Shown piece by piece: positions 45,512 to 53,453 of a stretch of 64,000 nt of DNA (position 1 is the stretch's first letter; each line of letters opens with the position of its first letter). The position numbers and the translations under genes are program-made. The DNA lies in assembly GCF_020176695.1 (NCBI RefSeq), contig NZ_JAIWIA010000027.1, positions 99,881 through 163,880 on the forward strand, given 5' to 3'. The stretch is from Massilia sp. MS-15. GTDB taxonomy: Bacteria; Pseudomonadota; Gammaproteobacteria; Burkholderiales; Burkholderiaceae_D. A model generated the notes under the pieces. That model saw only the letters and a program-made list of their open reading frames with translations, was not told the DNA's origin and ran no database searches.

Positions 45512-45837
45512 GATCAACCTTTCTTATGTGTGTACAAACTGAAGAGACAAAACGATCCCTGTCGCCGCCGGGCAGGAGCCGGAGAGAGGCAAAAGGGGAC
45601 CCGTCCACGCGCGGAGGGCGTGGCTGGCGGGTGACGTGGAATTCAGGCGCCGCTCAGCGCGGTACGCGGGTAGCGGTCAACAGCGCTGGCGGCGGTCGGC
45701 AAGTGCTCGGTGCATGGCTCACCTCTTTCGTGGAACATCCCTCACGTCGCCGTAGCGACGGTTTTTGGGAAAAACGGGGCCTCCCTCCGTGCGCGTGGCA
45801 CGGCGGTGTCCAGGAAGCAGGCTGGGTTACCGGGCGC
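45512..45837. other. 326-base non-coding stretch inside the efflux operon
   Basis: No gene is supported. On the plus strand CGTCGC-CGTA-GCGACG is followed by GTTTTT (45746-45766), which would be a terminator pointing against the operon. A GTCCACGCG...GGCGTGG segment (45603-45622) resembles a decayed REP-like element. It may carry a second promoter for the pump genes, but no clear -35/-10 was recognised. Confidence 0.4.
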
Positions 45838-46692
45838 TCAGCGCTCCAGTCCCGCAAGGAAGCTGGCAATCTCCGCCAGCGCGTGCACCTTGCATGCACA
45901 TTCGTTGCGTCCACCCGGTTCCACCAGGGGCGCCGGCGGCATGCGCCGCACCGTGGTGGGTACCCCGGCGCCGATCAGCTTCGCACCGTATTGTTCGGCC
46001 TCGTCGCACAATGGGTCGTCTTCGGTGGACAGGATCAGGCAGGGCGGCAGGTTCTTCAGGCGTGTCGAGCGCAGCGGCGAGGCGTAGGGATGGGCGCGGT
46101 CGGCGGCATGCGGCAGGTAGCCGCGGTAGGCCTCGGCGCAGCTGCTGGTGACTTTTTCGCGGTCCGGACAATCGTTCATCTGGCGCATCGAGCAGGTCGA
46201 GAGGCCGGGGTCGAGCATCGGCATGACCAGGATTTGGCCGGCCAGCTTCGGCGCGGCGCGGTCGCGCGCCATCAGGGCGCAGACGGCGGCCAGGTTGGCG
46301 CCGGCCTCGATGCCCATCACCACCAGGCGCTTGCCGGACCAGCCCAGCTTCGCCTTGTTCTTCGTGGTCCACAGCAGCACGGCGTGCGCGTCTTCGACCG
46401 CGGCCGGGAAGGGGCTCACCGTCGCCAGCGTGTAGTTCGAGGCCAGCACGGCGCGCTCCTGGCTGCACAGGGCCAGGTGACGCAGGAATTCGTCCGCTTC
46501 CTGCAGGTCGCCGGACACAAAGCCGCCGCCATGGAAGAACACCACCAGGGTGTCGCGCCGGACCGGCGTGCCGGCCGAATACAGGCGCGCGGCCAGGGCG
46601 CCCTGGGCGCCGGCGACTTCCAGTTCGCGCACGTTCACGTCGGCGCTGCCGGCTGCCGCCGTGGCGGGCGCGCGTTCCAGCACCGCGCTCAT
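45838..46692 (-). CDS. degenerate alpha/beta-hydrolase of the efflux operon (LlpE-like)
   Basis: A 284-residue protein of the hormone-sensitive-lipase fold. The oxyanion motif HGGGF (54-58) is intact. At the nucleophile elbow GDSAGGN is replaced by GIEAGAN (127-133), so Glu129 stands where serine should be. The acid segment EDDPLCDEA remains, but the histidine position in the segment MPPAPLVEPGGRNE is lost. Burkholderia ceo and bpe operons carry a putative lipase/esterase gene, llpE, at the same site. Its start overlaps the small upstream gene (ATGA). It is probably non-catalytic. Confidence 0.82.
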   Translation of the reverse strand: MSAVLERAPATAAAGSADVNVRELEVAGAQGALAARLYSAGTPVRRDTLVVFFHGGGFVSGDLQEADEFLRHLALCSQERAVLASNYTLATVSPFPAAVEDAHAVLLWTTKNKAKLGWSGKRLVVMGIEAGANLAAVCALMARDRAAPKLAGQILVMPMLDPGLSTCSMRQMNDCPDREKVTSSCAEAYRGYLPHAADRAHPYASPLRSTRLKNLPPCLILSTEDDPLCDEAEQYGAKLIGAGVPTTVRRMPPAPLVEPGGRNECACKVHALAEIASFLAGLER

Positions 46693-46925
46693 CGCCCTGC
46701 TCCCGTGCCGGCCGCGGCCAGGCGGCGGTCCGTGTCGTCCTCGCCGGAGAGGCATGCGCGGCAATCCAGCACCGGTTGCGCCTCGATCTGCAGCGAGAGC
46801 GCCTGCAGGCCGCGCGCCTCGGCGCTGGCAGCCTGCGAGTAGGCGTCAGTGCCCAGCAGGCCCGCCAGTGCGACACCGCTCAGGGCAACAGCCACCGTGG
46901 TATAGATTCCATCCCGCATGCTCAT
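46689..46925 (-). CDS. small membrane protein with CxxC, first gene of the efflux operon
   Basis: A 78-residue protein not recognised as any known family. One membrane or signal helix (about 8-25) is followed by a helical stretch and then Cys55 and Cys58 in LDCRACLSGEDD. GGAG stands six bases before the ATG, and the stop overlaps the start of the LlpE-like gene, so it is a strong candidate for a translated gene and is likely to be cotranscribed with the pump. Known ceo/bpe operons are not described, as far as I recall, with a counterpart. Confidence 0.65.
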   Translation of the reverse strand: MSMRDGIYTTVAVALSGVALAGLLGTDAYSQAASAEARGLQALSLQIEAQPVLDCRACLSGEDDTDRRLAAAGTGAGR

Positions 46926-47056
46926 GTCCGGCTCCGTGTGTTTTCACTTTTTGTTGCGATGCACACACTATAGTCTTCAACTACAATCAGATAAAGATGT
47001 CAATAACGAATTGATTGTTCAGAACCCTGAACAATCAGCCAAACCAGGAGATCCTT
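46926..47056. promoter_or_regulatory. divergent control region of the efflux operon and its LysR regulator
   Basis: A 131-base A+T-rich gap. A perfect inverted repeat TGATTGTTCAG-AACC-CTGAACAATCA covers 47012-47037, ending 19 bases before the LysR ATG. For the operon (minus strand), TATAGT and an ATTGTAG/CTATAGT near-repeat (T-N11-A type) lie around 46966-46987. A TTGACA sits near 47000 on the minus strand. Confidence 0.6.
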
Positions 47057-48016
47057 ATGAACAAGCTGCAGGCCATGGAGGTGTTCATCCAGGTCGTCGA
47101 CTGCGGCAGCTTCACGCGGGCAGCCGAGATGCTCGACCTGCCCAAGGCCACGGTCTCGACGCTGATCCAGTCGCTCGAGTCGGCGCTGGCGGTCAAGCTG
47201 CTGCACCGGACCACGCGCCAGGTGATGATCACCTCCGACGGCGCCGCCTACTACGAGCGCTGCGTGCAGATCCTGTCCGACGTGCGCGACGCCGAGGAAT
47301 CGCTGTCGCGCCACCGCCTGAGCCCCAGCGGCCGGCTGCGGGTGGACACGCCGACCGGGCTGTCCTCGGAGATCCTGGTGCCAGCCCTGCCCGGCTTCTT
47401 CGAGCGCTATCCCGACATCACGCTGGAGCTGGGCAGCACCGACCGCCCGGTCGACCTGGTCGAGGAAGGCGTGGACTGCGCGGTGCGCGGCGGCGAGCTG
47501 GTGGATCCGAACCTGATCGCGCGCCGCATCGGCGTGATCAACTTCGTGACCTGCGCCTCGCCGGACTACATCGCGCGCTACGGGATGCCCCAGCATCCGC
47601 GCGACCTGGAGCGCCACCGCTGCGTGAACTACTTCTCGGCCCGGACCGGCAAGATCGCCAAGTGGGACTTCACCCGCGACGGCGAGCGCATCGAGGTCGC
47701 CCTGGCCGGCCAGATCGCGCTCAACGATTCGAACGCCTACGTGCACGCCGGGCTGGCCGGACTGGGCATCATCATGATGACGGACTACCTGCTGGCCGGG
47801 CACATCGCGGCCGGCCGCATCGTGCCGGTGCTGCCGGAATGGCGCATGGACCCGCTGCCGGTGCATGTGGTCTATCCGCAGAACCGCCACCTGTCGGCCA
47901 AGGTGCGCGTGTTCGTGGAGTGGATTTCCGAGCTGTTCGCCAATCATCCGCACCTGCGCCTGCAGGCGCCCCGGCCGCTGGCGCACGCCGCGCAAACGGC
48001 GGCGCAGGCGGTGTAG
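47057..48016 (+). CDS. LysR-family transcriptional regulator of the efflux operon
   Basis: A 319-residue regulator divergent from the efflux genes. The helix-turn-helix (about 3-62: MEVFIQVVDCGSFTRAAEML and ATVSTLIQSLESALAVKLLHRTTR) precedes the LysR substrate-binding domain (about 88-300). The ATG at 47057 has AGGAG six bases upstream; the frame is open to 47015, but that start falls inside the palindrome. It holds the place of CeoR/BpeT, which respond to salicylate or other aromatics. The trigger here is unknown. Confidence 0.9.
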   Translation: MNKLQAMEVFIQVVDCGSFTRAAEMLDLPKATVSTLIQSLESALAVKLLHRTTRQVMITSDGAAYYERCVQILSDVRDAEESLSRHRLSPSGRLRVDTPTGLSSEILVPALPGFFERYPDITLELGSTDRPVDLVEEGVDCAVRGGELVDPNLIARRIGVINFVTCASPDYIARYGMPQHPRDLERHRCVNYFSARTGKIAKWDFTRDGERIEVALAGQIALNDSNAYVHAGLAGLGIIMMTDYLLAGHIAAGRIVPVLPEWRMDPLPVHVVYPQNRHLSAKVRVFVEWISELFANHPHLRLQAPRPLAHAAQTAAQAV

Positions 48017-48058
48017 AATCGCTGCACTTCGCCCGATCCTGAGCCACCGGAGACCGCC

Positions 48059-48517
48059 ATGGACCACAGCCCGGAATTCCACCAGCGCGCACGCGCCATC
48101 GACGCCCTGCTGGCGCGCTACGCCGAGAGCCACCGCAACCACACCAACGAGATCATCCACTTCGTGTGCATCCCGCTGATCGTCCTCAGCCTGCTCGGCC
48201 TGCTGTGGGCGATCCACCCGGCACTGGCGGTGGCGGTCACGCTCGCTTCGCTCTACTACTACGCTAGGCTGTCGCGCCAGTTCGCGCTCGGCATGGGCGT
48301 GATGAGCGCCCTGATGCTGGGCCTCCTGGCGCTGATGCCGCCCATGACCGTGCTGCCGGTGTCGATCGCGGTCTTCGTGGTGGCCTGGATCGGGCAGTTC
48401 ATCGGGCACAAGATCGAAGGGAAGAAGCCGTCCTTCTTCGAAGACCTGCGCTTCCTGCTCATTGGGCCGCTGTTCGTGCTGTCCTTCCTGTATCGCCGGC
48501 TGAATCTCGCTTACTGA
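48059..48517 (+). CDS. DUF962 (Mpo1-like) membrane protein
   Basis: A 152-residue inner-membrane protein with about four helices. Family features are ESHRNHTNEIIHFVCIPLIV, in which the NH(T)N-IIH histidines are conserved, and a C-terminal GQFIGHKIEGKKPSFFEDL. Yeast Mpo1 is an iron-dependent dioxygenase acting on 2-hydroxy fatty acids; bacterial members are mostly unstudied. It lies 42 bases after the LysR gene, with its own GGAG site. Confidence 0.85.
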   Translation: MDHSPEFHQRARAIDALLARYAESHRNHTNEIIHFVCIPLIVLSLLGLLWAIHPALAVAVTLASLYYYARLSRQFALGMGVMSALMLGLLALMPPMTVLPVSIAVFVVAWIGQFIGHKIEGKKPSFFEDLRFLLIGPLFVLSFLYRRLNLAY

Positions 48518-48519
48518 CG

Positions 48520-48548
48520 TCGCGTGGGCGGGAACCCGTCCACGCGAC
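48520..48548. repeat. REP-like palindrome, copy 6 (short, degraded)
   Basis: TCGCGTGGGCGGG-AA-CCCGTCCACGCGA, a near-perfect hairpin lacking the TAGGG tail of the other copies. It lies between the Mpo1-like and exporter genes. Confidence 0.6.
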
Positions 48549-48590
48549 GAAAACGATCAGCAGCGGGCTGCACGAATACACGCGAACACG

Positions 48591-48596
48591 TATACT
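48591..48596 (+). promoter_or_regulatory. candidate -10 box very close to the exporter start codon
   Basis: TATACT ends six bases before the ATG at 48603. If used, transcription would begin at or next to the ATG, giving a leaderless message. No ribosome site is visible upstream of the ATG, which agrees with this. The -35 position is poor. Confidence 0.35.
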
Positions 48597-48602
48597 CGCG
48601 CG

Positions 48603-49541
48603 ATGCCCTCTTCCTTCCTGTTCACCGTCGCGTCCCTGATCTGGGGTTCGACTTTCTTCGCCATCACCCTGCAGCTGGGCGAAGTGCCGCCCGCCGTCTC
48701 GGTGGCCTACCGCTTCTTCCTGGCCGCGGCCACGCTGTTCGTCATCTGCCTGCTGCGGCGCGACCGCCTGCGCCTGCCGCTGCGCACCCACGGCTGGATG
48801 GCGCTGCAGGGCCTGCTCACCTTCTGCATCTCCTACCTGTGTACCTATCAGTCCGAACAGTACGTGGTCTCGGGCCTGGTAGCGGTGGTGTTCGCGCTAA
48901 TGGTGTTCTGGACCCCACTGCTGAGCAGCCTGTTCTTCGGCACCGCCATCGGCCGCCGTACGGTGGCTTGCGGCGTGGTGGCGATCGCCGGCGTGGCGCT
49001 GCTGTTCTGGCATTCGATCGGCAGCGCCTGGCACGACTTCCAGGCCGGCGGCAGTCCCGCCTTCATCGCCGGCGTGGTGCTGGCGCTGGCGGCCACCCTC
49101 GCCAGTTCGGCCGGCAGCATCGTGGTCAGCAAGGTGAAGGAACAGTGCGAGAACCTGCCGCTGACCATGGCCTGGTCGATGCTGTGGGGCGCTTGTATGG
49201 TGACCATCTGGTCGCTGGCGCACGGCGACCGCTTCGTGCTGCCGTCCAGCCCGACCTACTGGGCCGGCCTGGTCTACCTGTCGATCTTCGGCTCGGTGAT
49301 CGCCTTCTTCGCCTACTTCACCCTGATCGGGCGCATCGGCGCCCAGAAGACCGTGTATATCGGCGTCATCACGCCGGTGCTGTCGGTGCTGCTGTCGATC
49401 AAGCTCGAAGGCTACCGCCCCGGCGCCATCGAATTCGCCGGCATGGTGCTGTGCCTGGCCAGCGTGGCCTGGGCCCTGCGCGCGCCGGCGGCCAAACCCG
49501 TGCAATCCGTTACCTTGAACAATCCACTCGAAACACCATGA
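48603..49541 (+). CDS. DMT-superfamily (EamA) exporter
   Basis: A 312-residue membrane protein with ten predicted helices in two EamA repeats (about 4-125 and 145-285). The repeats are marked by LIWGSTFFAI, and YRFFLAAATLF, and in the second by GSVIAFFAYFTLIGRIGA. It belongs to the general drug/metabolite exporter family; the substrate is unknown. Its stop overlaps the start of the acetyltransferase gene by four bases, so the two form one unit. Confidence 0.88.
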   Translation: MPSSFLFTVASLIWGSTFFAITLQLGEVPPAVSVAYRFFLAAATLFVICLLRRDRLRLPLRTHGWMALQGLLTFCISYLCTYQSEQYVVSGLVAVVFALMVFWTPLLSSLFFGTAIGRRTVACGVVAIAGVALLFWHSIGSAWHDFQAGGSPAFIAGVVLALAATLASSAGSIVVSKVKEQCENLPLTMAWSMLWGACMVTIWSLAHGDRFVLPSSPTYWAGLVYLSIFGSVIAFFAYFTLIGRIGAQKTVYIGVITPVLSVLLSIKLEGYRPGAIEFAGMVLCLASVAWALRAPAAKPVQSVTLNNPLETP

Positions 49542-50026
49542 CCACTTTCTCGATCCGCCCCGCCCAGCCGCACGATATCGCCCCCATCCACGCCATGATC
49601 GTGGAGCTGGCCGTGTTTGAAAAACTCGAACACCTGGTGGTGGCCACCGAAGCGCTGCTGCACGAAGGCCTGTTTGGCGCGCACCCCTCGTGCGAGGCCA
49701 TCGTGGGCGAGGAGGACGGCGAGGTGGTCTGCTTCGCCCTGTTCTTCCATAACTTCTCGACCTTCCTCACCAGGAAGGGCCTGTACCTGGAAGACCTGTA
49801 TGTGCGCCAGTCGCACCGTGGCAAGGGCTACGGCACGCGGATGCTGACCCGCCTGGCCCAGATCGCCGTCGAGCGCAACTGCGGCCGCTTCGAATGGTCG
49901 GTGCTGGACTGGAACGCGCCGGCGATCGGCTTCTACCAGCAGATGGGTGCCGAGGTCTTGCCCGACTGGCGCATCTGCCGCGTCACTGGCGACGGGCTGC
50001 GCGCGCTGGCCGAACGCCCGGCCTGA
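49538..50026 (+). CDS. GNAT N-acetyltransferase (spermidine/diamine-type)
   Basis: A 162-residue acetyltransferase. The acetyl-CoA loop is in LYVRQSHRGKGYGTRMLTRLA. FTIRPAQ-like FSIRPAQPHDIAPI starts the fold, and the ending WNAPAIGFYQQMGAEVLPDW is typical of the polyamine/diamine acetyltransferase group. The actual acceptor could be an amino acid or a polyamine. Cotranscribed with the DMT exporter, which suggests that the acetylated product or its precursor may be exported; that is inference. Confidence 0.87.
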   Translation: MTTFSIRPAQPHDIAPIHAMIVELAVFEKLEHLVVATEALLHEGLFGAHPSCEAIVGEEDGEVVCFALFFHNFSTFLTRKGLYLEDLYVRQSHRGKGYGTRMLTRLAQIAVERNCGRFEWSVLDWNAPAIGFYQQMGAEVLPDWRICRVTGDGLRALAERPA

Positions 50027-50045
50027 ACCGGCGCAAGCGCCGCAC

Positions 50046-50079
50046 AAAGAAAAACCCACGGGCCGCGAGGCGCCGTGGG
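50046..50079 (-). terminator. Rho-independent terminator of the hut operon
   Basis: On the minus strand CCCACGG and CCGTGGG, extended by GCC/GGC with a one-base bulge, enclose a tetraloop and are followed by TTTTTCTTT. It is about 120 bases beyond the hutI stop. A second small hairpin (CCCATT...AATGGG) lies between. It faces the end of the acetyltransferase gene, but has no T-tract in that direction. Confidence 0.8.
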
Positions 50080-50201
50080 CGAACCCATTTTGGCAATGGG
50101 GAGGGGAGAAGGTGAAGCACTCATTTGCACTATACGGGCCGATCCTTAACGATCCATTAAGGCGATCATTCCCCAGCCAGGATTTCGTGACTTGATAAAC
50201 G

Positions 50202-51443
50202 TCAAGGAAATGACTTGATACAGGATGCCGCACGCACGATGCCACCATTGACCACCGTGCGGCAGGGATTGGAGCCCATGGCGTAGGCCAGGTCGGCCGG
50301 GCGCGCAATGTCCCACAGGGCCAGGTCGGCCCGCTTCCCGACTTCCAGCGTGCCGATCTCGCCATGCAGGCCGAGCGCGCGCGCGGCGTGGACCGTCGCG
50401 CCGGCCAGCGCTTCCTGCGGGGTCAAACGCCACAGGGTGCAGGCCATGTTCATCGCCAGCAGCAGCGAGGTCATGGGCGACGTGCCGGGATTGCAGTCGG
50501 TGGCCACCGCCATCGGCACCCCGGCGGCGCGCAGCGCGGCGACCGGCGGTTCGGTCTTCTCGCGCAGGAAGTAGTAGGCGCCCGGCAGCAGCACCGCCAC
50601 CGTGCCGGCGCGCGCCATCGCGGCGATGCCGGCCTGGCCCAGGTATTCGAGGTGGTCGGCCGACAGGCCGCCATAGCGCGCCGCCAGCGCGGCGCCGCCC
50701 TGGTCCGACAGCTGTTCGGCATGCAGCTTGACCGGCAGCCCGAGCCCGCGCGCGGCCTGGAACACACGCTCGGTCTGGTCGTGGGTGAAGCCGATCCGCT
50801 CGCAGAAGGCATCCACCGCATCGACCAGGCCTTCGGCGGCCAGGCGCGGCAGCATGCGCTCGCACAGTTCGGTCACATAGTCGTCGGGGCGGCCGGCGAA
50901 TTCCGGCGGCAGCGCGTGGGCGCCGAGGAAGGTGGTCAGCACCCGCACCGGCAGGTGATCGGCCACCGCGCGCGCCGCGCGCAGCATGCGCGCCTCGGCC
51001 TCGAAGGCCAGGCCGTAGCCGGACTTGATCTCGAGCGTGGTCACGCCCTCGCCCAGCAGCCGCGCCACGCGCGGCAGGCTTTGCGCCAGCAGGCTTTCCA
51101 CGCTCGCCGCGCGGGTGGCGCGCACGGTGGACATGATGCCGCCGCCCGCGCGCGCGATGTCTTCGTAGCTGGCGCCGTTCAGGCGCGCTTCCCATTCATC
51201 GCTGCGGTTGCCGGCATGGACGATGTGGGTATGGCAGTCGACCAGGCCCGGGGTCATCCAGGCGCCGCCGCAATCATGCTCGGCGCGTGCCGGCGGCGCC
51301 TCGCGGCGCGCGCCGAGCCAGGCGATACGGCCGGCGCGCACGGCCAGCGCGGCGTCTTCCAGCGCACCGTAGCCATCGGCGGCACCGGGCGCCATCGTGG
51401 CCAGGCGCAGGTTGGTGAACAGCAGGTCGGCCGTCTCACTCAT
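50202..51443 (-). CDS. hutI: imidazolonepropionase
   Basis: Third step of histidine breakdown: opens 4-imidazolone-5-propanoate to N-formimidoyl-glutamate. The 413-residue amidohydrolase has the metal-binding [13 protein letters not shown] (His of HxH), and the later [14 protein letters not shown] and [14 protein letters not shown] segments. The start overlaps hutD by eight bases. It is the last gene before the operon terminator. Confidence 0.95.
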   Translation of the reverse strand: MSETADLLFTNLRLATMAPGAADGYGALEDAALAVRAGRIAWLGARREAPPARAEHDCGGAWMTPGLVDCHTHIVHAGNRSDEWEARLNGASYEDIARAGGGIMSTVRATRAASVESLLAQSLPRVARLLGEGVTTLEIKSGYGLAFEAEARMLRAARAVADHLPVRVLTTFLGAHALPPEFAGRPDDYVTELCERMLPRLAAEGLVDAVDAFCERIGFTHDQTERVFQAARGLGLPVKLHAEQLSDQGGAALAARYGGLSADHLEYLGQAGIAAMARAGTVAVLLPGAYYFLREKTEPPVAALRAAGVPMAVATDCNPGTSPMTSLLLAMNMACTLWRLTPQEALAGATVHAARALGLHGEIGTLEVGKRADLALWDIARPADLAYAMGSNPCRTVVNGGIVRAASCIKSFP

Positions 51444-52041
51444 AGGCGGCTTGCTCGTCCTCGTCCGCGTGGTACCAGATGTCCACGATGTAGACCATGC
51501 CCTGCCCCGCTTCCAGCTGCCACACCGAGCCCGCCTCGAGTATCACCGCGTCGTAGCGCACCAGGCCGATGCGCTCCTGCTCGTTGCTCAGTTCCAGGGT
51601 GTCGCCCTGGGCCAGGAACAGCACGGTCACGTCGGCGCGCGCCACGAACGTGGCGTCGCCCTCCAGGCGGCGGCGGCCGAAGGTGTGGTAGCAGACCTCG
51701 CTGCGCGTCATGGCGTTGAAGTCGGTGCTGCCGCCGCGGCTGAGCTTTGCCAGCACGGTCGAACTGCCGTCGAAGGCCACCACCGGCTCGGCCTCGGTCA
51801 CCATGGCCGGCTCGCCGTCGATCTCGAGCAGCATGCCGTGGCCCTCGACCAGGGCCAGGGTGCGGTCCACGCCGGGGAACAGCGAGAACGCACCATCCTT
51901 CTCGATGGTGGCCAGGCTGACGCGCCAGTCGAAGTCCTCGAAACCGGCATCCTGCGGGCCGATCGCAATTTCGGTCGTGCTGCCGCCGCCGTTCTTCCAT
52001 GGTACCGGCGACAGTCCTGCAAACGGGATCAGTACGGTCAT
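51436..52041 (-). CDS. hutD: HutD-family protein
   Basis: A 201-residue bicupin-like protein of the HutD family, whose role is not settled; a governor-like brake on histidine use has been proposed in Pseudomonas. It has the family start [24 protein letters not shown] and the second half [19 protein letters not shown]. It overlaps hutF by four bases and hutI by eight, so it is tightly inside the operon. Confidence 0.9.
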   Translation of the reverse strand: MTVLIPFAGLSPVPWKNGGGSTTEIAIGPQDAGFEDFDWRVSLATIEKDGAFSLFPGVDRTLALVEGHGMLLEIDGEPAMVTEAEPVVAFDGSSTVLAKLSRGGSTDFNAMTRSEVCYHTFGRRRLEGDATFVARADVTVLFLAQGDTLELSNEQERIGLVRYDAVILEAGSVWQLEAGQGMVYIVDIWYHADEDEQAAYE

Positions 52042-53453
52042 TGGCCTACCTCGCTAGGTTCGCGCAATTCGCGCAATTCACGCAATTCACTCATGGCCTG
52101 GCGGTAGCGCTGCGCGATCGCATCCTGCGCCACGTGGCGGCCGCCCTGCACCACCCAGCGTCCGCCGCACAGCACGTCGCGCACCAGGTTGTCGTTCCCG
52201 CAGAACAGGAAGCGGCCGAGGACATCCGCCTCCGCTACCCCGTCCAGGTTCGGATGGGCCCCGTCCAGCACCAGGAGGTCGGCGCGCATGCCTTCGGCCA
52301 GCGCCCCCAGCCTGCGTCCGGCCGCCTGCGCGCCGCCGCGCAGCGCGGCCTGCCACAGGTACTGGCCGACGTCGCGCTGGCCGCTGCCCACCGGCCCCAC
52401 CGCGATGTTGCGGCGCTGGTGCAGCAGGCGCTGGCCATATTCGAGCCAGCGCAGTTCCTCGACCGGGCTGTGCGACACGTGGCTGTCGCTGCCGATGCCG
52501 AAGCGTCCGCCCGCCTCGAGATAGGGCTGCAGCGGGAACAGGCCGTCGCCCAGGTTGGCCTCGGTGCTCGGGCACAGGCCGGCCACGGCGCCGCTGCGCG
52601 CGAGCGCCTCGACTTCACGCTCGCTCAGGTGGGTCGCGTGCACCAGGCACCAGCGTGTGTCGACGGCAAGCTGTTCCATCAGGTACTCGACCGGGCGCCG
52701 GCCGCAGAACGCGAGGCTCTGCTCGACCTCGGGCTGCTGCTCGGCGATGTGGATGTGCAAGGGCCGGCCGGGCGGCATCGCGGCCGCCAGCGCGCGCACC
52801 TGGTCGATGCTGGCCGCGCGCAGCGAGTGCGGCGCGGCGCCCACCTCGAGCTGCGGCCCGCGCAGCGGCTGCAGCGCCTCGACGATGCCGAGCACGTCGT
52901 CGACGCCGGTCCGGAAGCGGCGCTGCTCCGGCCGCAGCGGCTGTTCGCCGAAGCCGGCGTGGCTGTACAGCACCGGCAGCAGGGTCAGGCCCATGCCGGT
53001 GGCCTGGCCGGCCGCCGCGATGCGCTCGGCGGTTTCGGCCGGGCGGGCGTAGCTGTTGCCGTCGGGACCGCGCTGCAGGTAGTGGAATTCGCACAGGGCC
53101 GTATAGCCGTGGCGCAGGCACTCGGCGAACAGCTGGGACGCGATGGCTTCGATCTGTTCCGGAGTGATGCGCGCGGCGAAGCGGTACATCAGGTCGCGCC
53201 AGGTCCAGAAGCTGTCCGGACCACGGGCCGGATCATCCGCGGCGCGCTCGGTCAGGCCGCCGAGGGCGCGCTGGAAGGCGTGCGAATGCAGGTTGACCAT
53301 GCCCGGCAGGACGTAGTCGGCGCGCGCCACGCCCAGCGGCGGGGCGGCCTGGGGCGCGACCCGGGTCAGGTCGCCATGGACGTCCCACTCGAGCAGCACG
53401 TCCCGCTGCCAGCCCTGCGGCAGCAGTGCATGGCGTGCGAACAGGGCTCTCAT
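52038..53453 (-). CDS. hutF: formimidoylglutamate deiminase
   Basis: Converts N-formimidoyl-glutamate to N-formyl-glutamate with release of ammonia, the branch that pairs with HutG. The 471-residue amidohydrolase has MVNLHSHAFQRALGG (metal His), HIHIAEQQPEV, LVHATHLSE and GSDSHVSHSPVEE. The C-terminus is an added Glu/Leu/Arg tail coded by three 9-base repeats (52062-52088). It overlaps both neighbours by four bases. Confidence 0.95.
   Translation of the reverse strand: MRALFARHALLPQGWQRDVLLEWDVHGDLTRVAPQAAPPLGVARADYVLPGMVNLHSHAFQRALGGLTERAADDPARGPDSFWTWRDLMYRFAARITPEQIEAIASQLFAECLRHGYTALCEFHYLQRGPDGNSYARPAETAERIAAAGQATGMGLTLLPVLYSHAGFGEQPLRPEQRRFRTGVDDVLGIVEALQPLRGPQLEVGAAPHSLRAASIDQVRALAAAMPPGRPLHIHIAEQQPEVEQSLAFCGRRPVEYLMEQLAVDTRWCLVHATHLSEREVEALARSGAVAGLCPSTEANLGDGLFPLQPYLEAGGRFGIGSDSHVSHSPVEELRWLEYGQRLLHQRRNIAVGPVGSGQRDVGQYLWQAALRGGAQAAGRRLGALAEGMRADLLVLDGAHPNLDGVAEADVLGRFLFCGNDNLVRDVLCGGRWVVQGGRHVAQDAIAQRYRQAMSELRELRELREPSEVGQ
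52062..52088 (-). repeat. tandem 9-base repeat at the 3' end of hutF
   Basis: Three copies of gcgcaattc (the third begins with a) at the hutF 3' end code for repeating Arg-Glu-Leu (ELRELRELRE), beyond the conserved domain. Such slippage-type repeats extend the tail in frame. Confidence 0.75.

Noticed and set aside
45746..45766. A terminator for the hydrolase gene of the efflux operon
   Set aside because: The T-tract follows the hairpin on the plus strand, while the genes are read on the minus strand, so it has the wrong direction.
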